A DNA stretch of 12,706 nucleotides from an uncultured Oscillospiraceae bacterium (lineage in GTDB: Bacteria; Bacillota; Clostridia; Oscillospirales; Oscillospiraceae). Positions 7,555 to 12,706 of the stretch are shown here, piece by piece; the stretch's first letter is position 1, and each line of letters opens with the position of its first letter. The stretch is from assembly GCA_900769995.1 (NCBI GenBank), contig CAAGIT010000145.1, forward strand, positions 1 to 12,706. The letters are read 5' to 3'. Made by a program: the position numbers and the translations under genes. The notes beneath the pieces were generated by a model. It was given only the letters and a program-made list of their open reading frames with translations. It did not search any database and was not told the origin of the DNA.

Positions 7555-8864
7555 CAGTTAAGGTGATCGGCGCAGGTCTTGCGGGCTGTGAGGCTGCATG
7601 GCAGCTTGCCGAACGCGGTTTTTCCGTACAGCTTTATGAAATGAAGCCCCACAAAATGTCTCCCGCACATCACTGCGCGGATTTTGCCGAGCTGGTCTGC
7701 TCCAATTCTCTGCGCGGTGACCGGCTGGAAAACGCGGTCGGCCTGCTCAAAGAGGAGCTGCGCCGTCTGGGAAGCCTCATTCTTGCCTGCGCGGACGCAA
7801 CCCGTGTCGAGGCGGGCGGTTGTCTGGCGGTTGATCGATACGGTTTTTCCGCGATGGTCACGGAGAAGATCCGCAATCATCCGAATATCGAGGTCATCTC
7901 CGGCGAGGTGACCGAGATTCCCGAGCCGCCTGCAATTATCGCGACCGGCCCGCTGACCTCCGATGCGATGAGCGAGTCGATCGCGGCATATTTTGGCAAC
8001 TCGGATTATCTGCACTTCTTTGACGCGGCTGCACCGCTGGTTACCTTGGAATCCATTGATATGGAACACGCATGGTATGCCTCGCGCTACGACAGAGGTA
8101 CGGCGGACTATATCAACTGTGCGATGTCCCGCGAGGAATATCAGGCATTTGTCCGCGAACTGTCCAATGCGCAGGAGGCAGAGGTGCATGGCTTTGAGGA
8201 CGGCAATGTCTTTGAGGGCTGTATGCCGGTCGAGGTCATGGCACGGCGCGGAGAGGATACCCTGCGCTATGGCCCGCTCAAGCCGGTCGGACTGCGTGAT
8301 CCGAAAACGGGCAAAGAGCCGTATGCCGTAGTCCAGCTTCGTCGGGACAACGCGGCAGGGAATATCTATAACATCGTTGGCTTTCAGACCCACCTGAAAT
8401 TCCCCGAACAGAAGCGGGTGTTCTCGATGATACCCGCTCTGCATGATGCGGAATTTGTACGCTACGGTGTCATGCACCGAAATACCTTCCTGAATTCCCC
8501 GAAACTGCTCGATCACACCTATGCAGACCGCCGTGAACCGCTGATTGCCTTTGCCGGTCAGATGACGGGCGTGGAGGGCTATGTAGAGTCCTGCGCTTCC
8601 GGCTATCTTGCGGCGGTGTCCATGGCGGCGCGTCTGCGCGGTGAGGAACTGCCGGACTTTTCGAATGTGACCGCGATCGGTGCTTTGTCGCATTATATCA
8701 GCGATGAATCGATCACGTCGTTCCAACCGATGAATGTGAATTTCGGCATTATTGCGCCGCTGGAATACCGTGTTAAGGGGAAAGCAAACAAAAATCTTGC
8801 AATCGCTAATCGCTCGTTGGCGTATTTGGATGAAATGAGGGGACACAATGAAGATCATAATTGA
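7551..8864 (+). CDS. trmFO: Folate-dependent tRNA (uracil-54-C5)-methyltransferase TrmFO (Gid)
   Basis: TrmFO makes ribothymidine at position 54 in the tRNA T-loop, taking the carbon from methylene-tetrahydrofolate and using reduced FAD. The 437-residue length matches the family. The FAD-binding Rossmann motif VIGAGLAGCEAAWQLAERGF is at residues 5-24. Cys50 (ELVCSNSLRGD) and Cys224 (FEGCMPVEVMARRG) correspond by motif to the two important cysteines reported for the B. subtilis enzyme (Cys53 and Cys226, from memory). Other family signatures are LRRDNAAGNIYNIVGFQTHL, GQMTGVEGYVESCASG and the C-terminal MNVNFGI. The start ATG overlaps the topA stop by 4 bases, indicating translational coupling; an AGGA lies about 12 bases upstream. 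The end overlaps plsX by 17 bases. Confidence 0.98.
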   Translation: MTVKVIGAGLAGCEAAWQLAERGFSVQLYEMKPHKMSPAHHCADFAELVCSNSLRGDRLENAVGLLKEELRRLGSLILACADATRVEAGGCLAVDRYGFSAMVTEKIRNHPNIEVISGEVTEIPEPPAIIATGPLTSDAMSESIAAYFGNSDYLHFFDAAAPLVTLESIDMEHAWYASRYDRGTADYINCAMSREEYQAFVRELSNAQEAEVHGFEDGNVFEGCMPVEVMARRGEDTLRYGPLKPVGLRDPKTGKEPYAVVQLRRDNAAGNIYNIVGFQTHLKFPEQKRVFSMIPALHDAEFVRYGVMHRNTFLNSPKLLDHTYADRREPLIAFAGQMTGVEGYVESCASGYLAAVSMAARLRGEELPDFSNVTAIGALSHYISDESITSFQPMNVNFGIIAPLEYRVKGKANKNLAIANRSLAYLDEMRGHNEDHN

Positions 8865-9882
8865 CGCCATGGGCGGAGATCACGCACCGGATCAGATCGT
8901 TTTGGGTGCGCTGCAGTCGGCAAAGGAATTCGGTGTGCAGATCATTTTGGTCGGCCGCGGTGAGGAAGTGCTGGACAGTATGAAACGTCAGGGCTGGGAC
9001 ACCCTGCCCGATGGCGTTGAGGTTGCGAATGCAGAGGATATCGTGGATATGCACGTCGATCCTGCGGCGGTTGTCAAGCAGCACAAGAATTCCTCCATGG
9101 TCATTGGACTCAAGATGCTTGCCGACGGCAATGGCGATGCGTTTATTACAGCCGGTAACAGTGGCGCGCTTTTGGCTGCGTCCACGCTGCTGGTGAAGAG
9201 AATTCGCGGGATTCGCCGTGCGGCGTTCGCACCGCTTCTGCCCATTGGCGGCGGCACGGTTTTGATTGACGCGGGTGCCAATACGGAGTGTACGCCGGAG
9301 TATTTGCTGCAATTCGGCTGTATGGGCTCGTCCTATGCAAAAAAAGCACAGGGAAAATCCAATCCTCGGGTTGCGTTGCTCAACAACGGTGCAGAAGAAG
9401 GCAAGGGCGATGACTTACACAAAGAGGCATATCAGCTCCTGAAAAAAGCCGGCGAAAACGGAATCATCAACTTTATCGGCAATATTGAGGGTCGTGACGT
9501 GCCGAGCGGCGGCGCTGATGTTGTCGTCGCGGATGGTTTTTCGGGCAATGTGCTTCTCAAGTCGATCGAGGGAACAGCACTGTATATGTCCGGACTGATG
9601 AAGGGAATGTTCAAACGCAGCCTGCTTTCCAAGCTTGGATACCTTTGCTGCCGCAAGGGTGTTGCGCAGATGAAAGCCCAGATGGACTATCGTGAGGTCG
9701 GCGGATCGGTCGTCATCGGTGTGACGAAGCCCGTTATCAAGGCACATGGCTCCTCGGATGCCCGCGCAGTTCGCGGTGCGATCCGACAGGCAATACAGGT
9801 GGTGGAAAGCAACTATTGTGAAGATATTCGTGACAATGTTGCGGCGATGACCCTGCCTCGGGAGGCAAGCCATGCTGAGTAA
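8848..9882 (+). CDS. plsX: Phosphate acyltransferase PlsX
   Basis: PlsX converts acyl-ACP and phosphate to acyl-phosphate, the acyl donor for PlsY in the first step of phosphatidic acid synthesis; it is a peripheral membrane enzyme. The 344 residues include the hallmark N-terminus IDAMGGDHAPDQIV (5-18), TAGNSGALLA (101-110), LIDAGAN (139-145), LLNNGAEEGKG (177-187), GNIEGRDVP (211-219), VVADGFSGNVLLKSIEG (226-242) and IKAHGSSDARA (297-307). GAGGGG sits 5 bases before the ATG. The gene starts inside the last codons of trmFO and its stop lies inside rnc (11-base overlap). In many Firmicutes plsX is followed by fab genes or by acpP before rnc; here rnc follows directly. Confidence 0.98.
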   Translation: MKIIIDAMGGDHAPDQIVLGALQSAKEFGVQIILVGRGEEVLDSMKRQGWDTLPDGVEVANAEDIVDMHVDPAAVVKQHKNSSMVIGLKMLADGNGDAFITAGNSGALLAASTLLVKRIRGIRRAAFAPLLPIGGGTVLIDAGANTECTPEYLLQFGCMGSSYAKKAQGKSNPRVALLNNGAEEGKGDDLHKEAYQLLKKAGENGIINFIGNIEGRDVPSGGADVVVADGFSGNVLLKSIEGTALYMSGLMKGMFKRSLLSKLGYLCCRKGVAQMKAQMDYREVGGSVVIGVTKPVIKAHGSSDARAVRGAIRQAIQVVESNYCEDIRDNVAAMTLPREASHAE

Positions 9883-10555
9883 GTTGGAATCGGCAATCGG
9901 CTATCGCTATAAGGACAAAAAATTGCTGCAAATGGCACTGTCGCACTCGTCCTACGCGAACGAGAATTATAAGGACAGCCTACATAGCTATGAGCGTTTG
10001 GAATTTTTGGGTGACGCAATTCTCGGCTTCGTCGTAGCGGACTTTCTCTATCACAGCTTCCCCGAGAAGCATGAGGGTGAACTGACAAGGCTCCGCGCGG
10101 AGATCGTGTGCGAAAAGAATCTGTCCGCGATTGCGGAGGGAATCTCGCTGGGCGAATATTTGTTGCTCGGCGTGGGAGAGCAAAACGGCGGCGGTCGGCA
10201 TCGCTCAGGCATTTTGTGCGATGTGATGGAGTCGCTGATCGCGGCAGCTTATCTGGACAGCGGCTTTGAGGCGGCAAGCGGCATCATCCATCGCTTGATA
10301 TTGCGGCAGATGTCAAATACCGCACGCGCTCACGACTACAAAACGGAGCTTCAGGAGCTTGTTCAGAGGAAAAAGGATCAACTGCTGCAATATGAATTGG
10401 TTTCCGAAAGCGGCCCCGATCACTGCAAGGAGTTTGTGATGCAGGTTCTGCTTAACGGCAGGATCGTTGGAACGGGAAGCGGCAGCAGTAAAAAGCGTGC
10501 GGAACAAGCCGCCGCTGCGGAAGCGATTACCGCGTTGTTTCCGGATGAAACGTAA
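9872..10555 (+). CDS. rnc: Ribonuclease III
   Basis: RNase III cleaves double-stranded RNA, including rRNA precursors and structured or antisense-paired mRNAs. The 227-residue product is full length. The endonuclease domain has the signature ERLEFLGDAIL (41-51) with Glu44 and Asp48, and CDVMESLIAA (116-125) with Asp117 and Glu120; these match the E. coli metal-binding residues Glu41, Asp45, Asp114 and Glu117 with a constant offset of 3. A double-stranded-RNA-binding domain covers about 155-225 (DYKTELQELVQ, then GTGSGSSKKRAEQAAAAEAI). GGGAGG lies upstream of the ATG within the end of plsX, so translation is likely coupled. It is the last gene of the plus-strand unit; the smc and ftsY genes that often follow rnc are absent. 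Confidence 0.98.
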   Translation: MLSKLESAIGYRYKDKKLLQMALSHSSYANENYKDSLHSYERLEFLGDAILGFVVADFLYHSFPEKHEGELTRLRAEIVCEKNLSAIAEGISLGEYLLLGVGEQNGGGRHRSGILCDVMESLIAAAYLDSGFEAASGIIHRLILRQMSNTARAHDYKTELQELVQRKKDQLLQYELVSESGPDHCKEFVMQVLLNGRIVGTGSGSSKKRAEQAAAAEAITALFPDET

Positions 10556-10562
10556 AGAAAAC

Positions 10563-10590
10563 AGAGCCGCATCCGTTCGGATGCGGCTCT
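10563..10590. terminator. Strong hairpin just after rnc
   Basis: A perfect 13-bp stem (AGAGCCGCATCCG, 10563-10575, with CGGATGCGGCTCT, 10578-10590) lies 8 bases after the rnc stop. No T-run follows on the plus strand, whereas on the minus strand the stem is followed by GTTTTCTTT. It could end rnc transcription inefficiently, or act as a stability hairpin for the rnc mRNA. By its U-tract it is a better terminator for leftward transcription. Confidence 0.65.
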
Positions 10591-10620
10591 CAGCGTGTCG
10601 AAAACCTTGCGGCACGCTGA
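10590..10620. repeat. Inverted repeat (hairpin) TCAGCGTGTCG ... CGGCACGCTGA
   Basis: Arms at 10590-10600 and 10610-10620 pair over 11 bp with one T-G wobble around a 9-base loop. The hairpin abuts the post-rnc stem, sharing base 10590, and the palindromic element at 10621. Function is unknown; it may be part of the same dispersed repeat. Confidence 0.6.
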
Positions 10621-10685
10621 TGGGTTGTTGAGAAAGCTCGAAAGACACGGTATGGCAGGCGGCTGATAGCCGCCCCTACAACCCA
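10621..10685. repeat. Candidate REP/MITE-like intergenic palindromic element
   Basis: Perfect 8-bp outer arms TGGGTTGT (10621-10628) and ACAACCCA (10678-10685) flank an inner perfect hairpin GGCGGCT-GAT-AGCCGCC (10658-10674). On the minus strand the right end reads GTTGTAGGGGCGGCTATCAG. This is reminiscent of GTAGGGGCGG-type repeats that I recall from intergenic regions of gut Clostridia, though unverified here. No coding potential was seen. Bases 10686-10809, between this element and the tRNA terminator, hold nothing I can identify. Confidence 0.5.
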
Positions 10686-10809
10686 AATGAAAGACCATAA
10701 GCCATTGCCATTTTCATGGACGATTTTATTACGAAATTTTGTCAATAACCATATTTCACGCCGAAAGCATTAGCAAAAACAGAAGTGAATTTACAGCCCA
10801 AAATACAGC

Positions 10810-10842
10810 AAAATCCCGCATTCTGTATGAATGCGGGATTTT
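10810..10842 (-). terminator. Rho-independent terminator of the tRNA-Ser pair
   Basis: A perfect 14-bp stem (AAAATCCCGCATTC, 10810-10823, with GAATGCGGGATTTT, 10829-10842) closes a 5-base loop. It lies 7 bases downstream of the tRNA-Ser(GCU) 3' end. On the minus strand the GC core is followed by ATTTTGCTGTATTTT. It would also work on the plus strand (ATTTTT). Confidence 0.85.
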
Positions 10843-10849
10843 TGGTAGC

Positions 10850-10941
10850 TGGCGGAGTGAGAGAGATTTGAACTCTCGCGCGCTTTTTACACGCCTACTC
10901 CCTTAGCAGGGGAGCCCCTTCGGCCTCTTGGGTATCACTCC
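10850..10941 (-). tRNA. tRNA-Ser (anticodon GCU)
   Basis: On the minus strand this is a 92-nt class II tRNA. The 7-bp acceptor stem GGAGTGA/TCACTCC is perfect, with discriminator G and an encoded CCA (10852-10850). The anticodon stem CTCCC/GGGAG encloses the loop CTGCTAA, giving anticodon GCT, which reads AGC and AGU serine codons. A long variable arm lies between the anticodon and T arms, as expected for serine, and the T-loop TTCAAAT is intact. It is the second gene of a two-tRNA transcript, 29 bases after tRNA-Ser(UGA). Confidence 0.96.
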
Positions 10942-10970
10942 GAATAAAAGCAACGATATTTAGGAAAGAT

Positions 10971-11059
10971 TGGCGGAGAGAGTGGGATTCGAACCCACGG
11001 CGCATTGCTGCGTCACCGGTTTTCAAGACCGGCTCCTTAAACCGCTCGGACATCTCTCC
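10971..11059 (-). tRNA. tRNA-Ser (anticodon UGA)
   Basis: On the minus strand this is an 89-nt class II tRNA. The acceptor stem GGAGAGA/TCTCTCC is perfect, with discriminator G and an encoded CCA. The anticodon stem CCGGT/ACCGG encloses CTTGAAA, giving anticodon TGA, which reads UCN serine codons (UCA best). A long variable arm (GACGCAGCAATGCGCC) and the T-loop TTCGAAT are present. It is the promoter-proximal gene of the tRNA-Ser pair. Confidence 0.97.
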
Positions 11060-11074
11060 GAATCAAGCCCATTT

Positions 11075-11103
11075 ATATTATCATGCTTCCCGCCTTTTGT
11101 CAA
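11075..11103 (-). promoter_or_regulatory. Strong promoter of the tRNA-Ser pair
   Basis: On the minus strand a perfect TTGACA (11103-11098) and TAATAT (11080-11075) are 17 bases apart, and TGA directly precedes the -10 (extended form). The -10 ends 15 bases from the tRNA 5' end. The -35 starts only 4 bases beyond the M50 stop codon, with no terminator in between, so read-through from the protease gene into the tRNAs is possible. Confidence 0.85.
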
Positions 11104-11107
11104 CTCC

Positions 11108-11695
11108 CTATGTGGAATTTTTTCGGGGGAAAATCGTACCTGCGATTTTTAACAGCAAAAATGCGCACGTCAGGATCGGCCAAAGTCCCGCGTGCCAAAC
11201 ACAAGTGAGATAACAGGATAAGGCAATCAACGCGGAAATACAGCTTGCTGCAATGATCCTTTCGACAATCTCAGCAACGCGGGCAGGCAATAGCATATGC
11301 AGCAGTGCACGCAGGACTCGCCCGCCATCGAGCGGATACAGCGGCAGCAGATTATATGCGCAAAGGCAGAGATTCAGCAATGCAAATTGCGGGTTCTGCT
11401 CCGCAAACAGCATCAGAAGCAAAAAATTGACGACCGGCCCTGCTACTGCCGCACTCAGCTCTTTGGAATAGGGGAGCACTTCGGTACAGATTTCAGCGCC
11501 GCAAATACGTAACCGTAATCTATGTATTTGCACCCGCATCAGGTGCAAGGCAATCAGGTGACCGGCTTCGTGGAGCAGCACCGCAGTGAAAAACGAATAG
11601 AACGTATCCGCAGGATCAAAATAATAATATGCGCAGACAAAGAGCAAAAAACCGTTGCTGATTTCAATTTTTCGGAGCATCCTGCAAGGTTTCAC
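11108..11695 (-). CDS. Short M50 (site-2 protease-like) membrane metalloprotease
   Basis: This is an intramembrane zinc protease of the S2P/SpoIVFB class, about 195 residues. The zinc-binding HEAGH is at residues 42-46 in a hydrophobic segment. GPVVN (86-90) is the mid-helix motif. The third zinc ligand lies in NLLPLYPLDGGR (115-126, Asp123), followed by two or three hydrophobic helices (about 145-185). It lacks PDZ and CBS domains and is shorter than B. subtilis SpoIVFB (about 288 residues, from memory). Start choice: the frame is open from ATG 11731, but GGAGG (11706-11702) is 6 bases before GTG 11695, a far better site. ATG 11680 is a third option. The start overlaps the 79-residue gene by 32 bases, so coupling is likely. 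Substrate is unknown; sporulation (SpoIVFB-like) or sigma-factor processing are possible but unproven. Confidence 0.88.
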   Translation of the reverse strand: MKPCRMLRKIEISNGFLLFVCAYYYFDPADTFYSFFTAVLLHEAGHLIALHLMRVQIHRLRLRICGAEICTEVLPYSKELSAAVAGPVVNFLLLMLFAEQNPQFALLNLCLCAYNLLPLYPLDGGRVLRALLHMLLPARVAEIVERIIAASCISALIALSCYLTCVWHAGLWPILTCAFLLLKIAGTIFPRKNST

Positions 11696-11903
11696 GGAAC
11701 ACCTCCACCGAATCTGAAATTCCCTCTCCATCAGAAAGGGAGGAGATCATAGAAGAAAAAGCCTGCGCGACACGATTGGATTCTGTACCGCTGATCCATC
11801 GACCGAGCGTCTGCCCAATGGCAGGATAGACTTGTTTCAGGACGATCAGAATTGCGAATAATAGAAGAATCAATCCAAGCTTACGTCTTACCCAACGGAA
11901 CAT
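11664..11903 (-). CDS. Small single-pass membrane protein, 79 residues, unknown function
   Basis: I do not recognise a family. The N-terminus is basic (MFRWVRRK), followed by one hydrophobic helix (LGLILLLFAILIVL, residues about 9-22). A polar C-terminal stretch of about 55 residues follows, rich in Ser, Glu and Asp; by the positive-inside rule it should face outward. GAGG lies 4 bases before the ATG. A weak promoter candidate exists on the minus strand (TTACCG 11973-11968, TATAAA 11949-11944, spacer 18). It sits directly upstream of, and overlaps, the M50 protease, the position that the membrane protein SpoIVFA holds relative to SpoIVFB in B. subtilis. It shares no visible LytM domain with SpoIVFA. 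It might be a partner, inhibitor or substrate of the protease; this is inference from position only. Confidence 0.72.
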   Translation of the reverse strand: MFRWVRRKLGLILLLFAILIVLKQVYPAIGQTLGRWISGTESNRVAQAFSSMISSLSDGEGISDSVEVFRETLQDAPKN

Positions 11904-11958
11904 TTTGCCTCACCCCAAAAATATTTTATGGAGTATTTCCAAATTTATACTTTTGTGC

Positions 11959-11987
11959 TTGACAAACCGGTAATTTGTGCGTATAAT
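11959..11987 (+). promoter_or_regulatory. Consensus promoter of tRNA-Pro
   Basis: A perfect TTGACA (11959-11964), 17-base spacer and perfect TATAAT (11982-11987) end 11 bases before the mature tRNA 5' end. The predicted leader is only a few bases long. Confidence 0.92.
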
Positions 11988-11998
11988 ATCTTTGCTTT

Positions 11999-12075
11999 CG
12001 GGGTGTGGCGAAGTTTGGTATCGCGCTTGGTTCGGGACCAAGAGGCCTCGGGTTCAAATCCCGACACTCCGACCA
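11999..12075 (+). tRNA. tRNA-Pro (anticodon CGG)
   Basis: This is a 77-nt tRNA with acceptor stem CGGGGTG/CACTCCG (one G-T wobble), discriminator A and an encoded CCA (12073-12075). The anticodon stem CTTGG/CCAAG encloses TTCGGGA, giving anticodon CGG, which reads CCG proline codons. The T arm CGGGTTCAAATCCCG is perfect. It is a single-gene unit with its own promoter and terminator. Confidence 0.96.
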
Positions 12076-12078
12076 TAA

Positions 12079-12121
12079 CGGACAGCGGCTTTGATACATT
12101 GCGTATCAGAGCCGCTGTCCG
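12079..12121 (+). terminator. Rho-independent terminator of tRNA-Pro
   Basis: The long stem has arms CGGACAGCGGCT + TTGATAC (12079-12097) and GTATCAG + AGCCGCTGTCCG (12103-12121). It forms 19 pairs including one T-G wobble around a 5-base loop, followed by GTTTCGTTTTG. It starts 3 bases after the tRNA CCA. It also lies beyond the SDR stop codon, but there is no T-run on the minus strand. Confidence 0.88.
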
Positions 12122-12148
12122 GTTTCGTTTTGCCCAAGTCTGTATTTC

Positions 12149-12706
12149 TTATTTGAGTATCCGCTTGATGATCCAGAATTGAAGCCTTTTCGGCAAGGCG
12201 TTCAGGAGCAGTAAAAGGGGATTCCGGTTGATAGGATAGGCAAATTTGGGTCTATTCTTTTTCAGTATTTTCTGAATTTTTTGCGCGATCTTTTCGGGAG
12301 GGACACGTTTTGCCTCCACGCTCGCCACGATGTTTTTGAATCGTTCTGCATTGCAGGAATAGAGTTTGGTTTCTGCGCAAAACCTGTCAAGCGCGTCGGT
12401 AGAAACACTGAGCATACCTGTATCTACGGCGCCTGCACGGATGACAGAGACATATATCCCTAATAATTGCAATTCCATACGCAAGGAGTACGCGTATTTA
12501 TCCAAAGCGCCCTTTGTCACAGCGTAAATGCCTGTAAAAGGCAGAGGATCCAGCGGAGCAAGCTCGCTGGTCATTATTACGATTCTGCTGCCGCTTTTCA
12601 GCAAAGGGAGAAAGGTCTGATTGACAAGAAATGCGCCGAACAAATTCACCTGAAAGGCATGGGCAAAACGATCACTCCCGATTTCCACAAGGGAATCAAG
12701 CAAATA
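12149..12706 (-). CDS. Short-chain dehydrogenase/reductase (SDR), 5' truncated
   Basis: 185 residues of a classical SDR (NAD(P)-dependent oxidoreductase) run off the right edge, which removes the N-terminal TGxxxGxG cofactor-binding motif (roughly 80-100 residues). Visible catalytic elements, numbered from the window edge, are Asn21 (VNLFG), Ser47 (IVIMTSE), and Tyr61/Lys65 (YAVTK). The usual PGxVxT after beta-strand 6 reads AGAVDT (91-96), with Pro replaced by Ala. The C-terminal 50 residues (RPKFAYPINRNPLLLLLNALPKRL) form a basic, hydrophobic tail, as in SDRs that act on lipids or associate with membranes. The substrate cannot be assigned. The TTG at 12703-12701 is internal, not a start. 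The stop is TGA-type position 12149-12151 on the minus strand, with no close downstream gene. Confidence 0.88.
   Translation of the reverse strand, partial: YLLDSLVEIGSDRFAHAFQVNLFGAFLVNQTFLPLLKSGSRIVIMTSELAPLDPLPFTGIYAVTKGALDKYAYSLRMELQLLGIYVSVIRAGAVDTGMLSVSTDALDRFCAETKLYSCNAERFKNIVASVEAKRVPPEKIAQKIQKILKKNRPKFAYPINRNPLLLLLNALPKRLQFWIIKRILK

Noticed and set aside
5080..8870. Long minus-strand frames opposite topA and trmFO (5080-6066, 6385-7323, 7320-8870)
   Set aside because: They are antisense to clearly conserved genes, show Arg/His/Ile-rich non-protein-like composition, and have no recognisable motifs. They arise from the codon bias of the sense strand.
3300..10555. dprA as a sign of a competence or genetic-exchange island
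   Set aside because: dprA is widely conserved beside topA in Firmicutes; no com genes, recombinases or att-like repeats are present.
10970..11152. Plus-strand 60-residue frame beginning MAERVGFEPTA
   Set aside because: It is the antisense of tRNA-Ser(UGA) plus flanking sequence; this peptide is a familiar false gene call over tRNA-Ser genes.
1..12706. CRISPR array, transposase, prophage, toxin-antitoxin or defence cluster
   Set aside because: No regularly spaced direct repeats, integrase or transposase motifs, or recognisable defence domains were seen in any frame. Most of the window is core genome.

Overview
The window looks like a bacterial contig from the class Clostridia, probably order Oscillospirales (Oscillospiraceae/Ruminococcaceae-like). 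This is inferred from four things: a folate-dependent TrmFO, the dprA-topA-trmFO gene order typical of Firmicutes, sigma-A promoters with TTGACA/TATAAT boxes and 17-bp spacers, and mid-range base composition. I ran no search, so the genus is unknown. Bases 1-20 are not biological: they match the 3' end of the Illumina TruSeq read-1 adapter. The left edge is therefore an untrimmed sequencing artefact that cuts a gene.

Layout. At 21-878 (minus) is a 3'-truncated membrane-anchored protein with TPR, chitobiase-C-terminal-like and leucine-rich-repeat segments. It diverges from a MATE-family efflux transporter (1048-2406, plus). The MATE gene converges on a GNAT acetyltransferase (2435-3115, minus) across a shared hairpin. 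The GNAT gene in turn diverges from a long plus-strand housekeeping run from 3300 to 10555: a TrmH/SpoU-type RNA 2'-O-methyltransferase, dprA, topA, trmFO, plsX and rnc. Gaps within the run are 13 and 21 bases, followed by overlaps of 4, 17 and 11 bases, so it reads as one transcriptional unit with translational coupling. Its themes are RNA modification and processing (TrmH, TrmFO, RNase III), DNA topology and uptake (TopA, DprA) and phospholipid synthesis (PlsX).

The non-coding stretch 10556-10849 holds several hairpins, including a 65-bp palindromic element that resembles a dispersed intergenic repeat. It is followed on the minus strand by two tRNA-Ser genes (GCU and UGA anticodons) behind one strong promoter. 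Upstream on the same strand is a pair of overlapping membrane genes: a 79-residue single-pass protein and a short M50 site-2-type metalloprotease. A tRNA-Pro (CGG) with a consensus promoter and terminator lies at 11999-12075 (plus). The window ends in a 5'-truncated short-chain dehydrogenase (12149-12706, minus).

Most of the window is ordinary core genome. I found no defence system, CRISPR array, transposase, prophage or biosynthetic cluster. The points most worth a second look are the adapter junction, the architecture of the truncated surface protein, the small-protein/M50 pair, the hairpin-rich intergenic region, and the absence of acpP between plsX and rnc.
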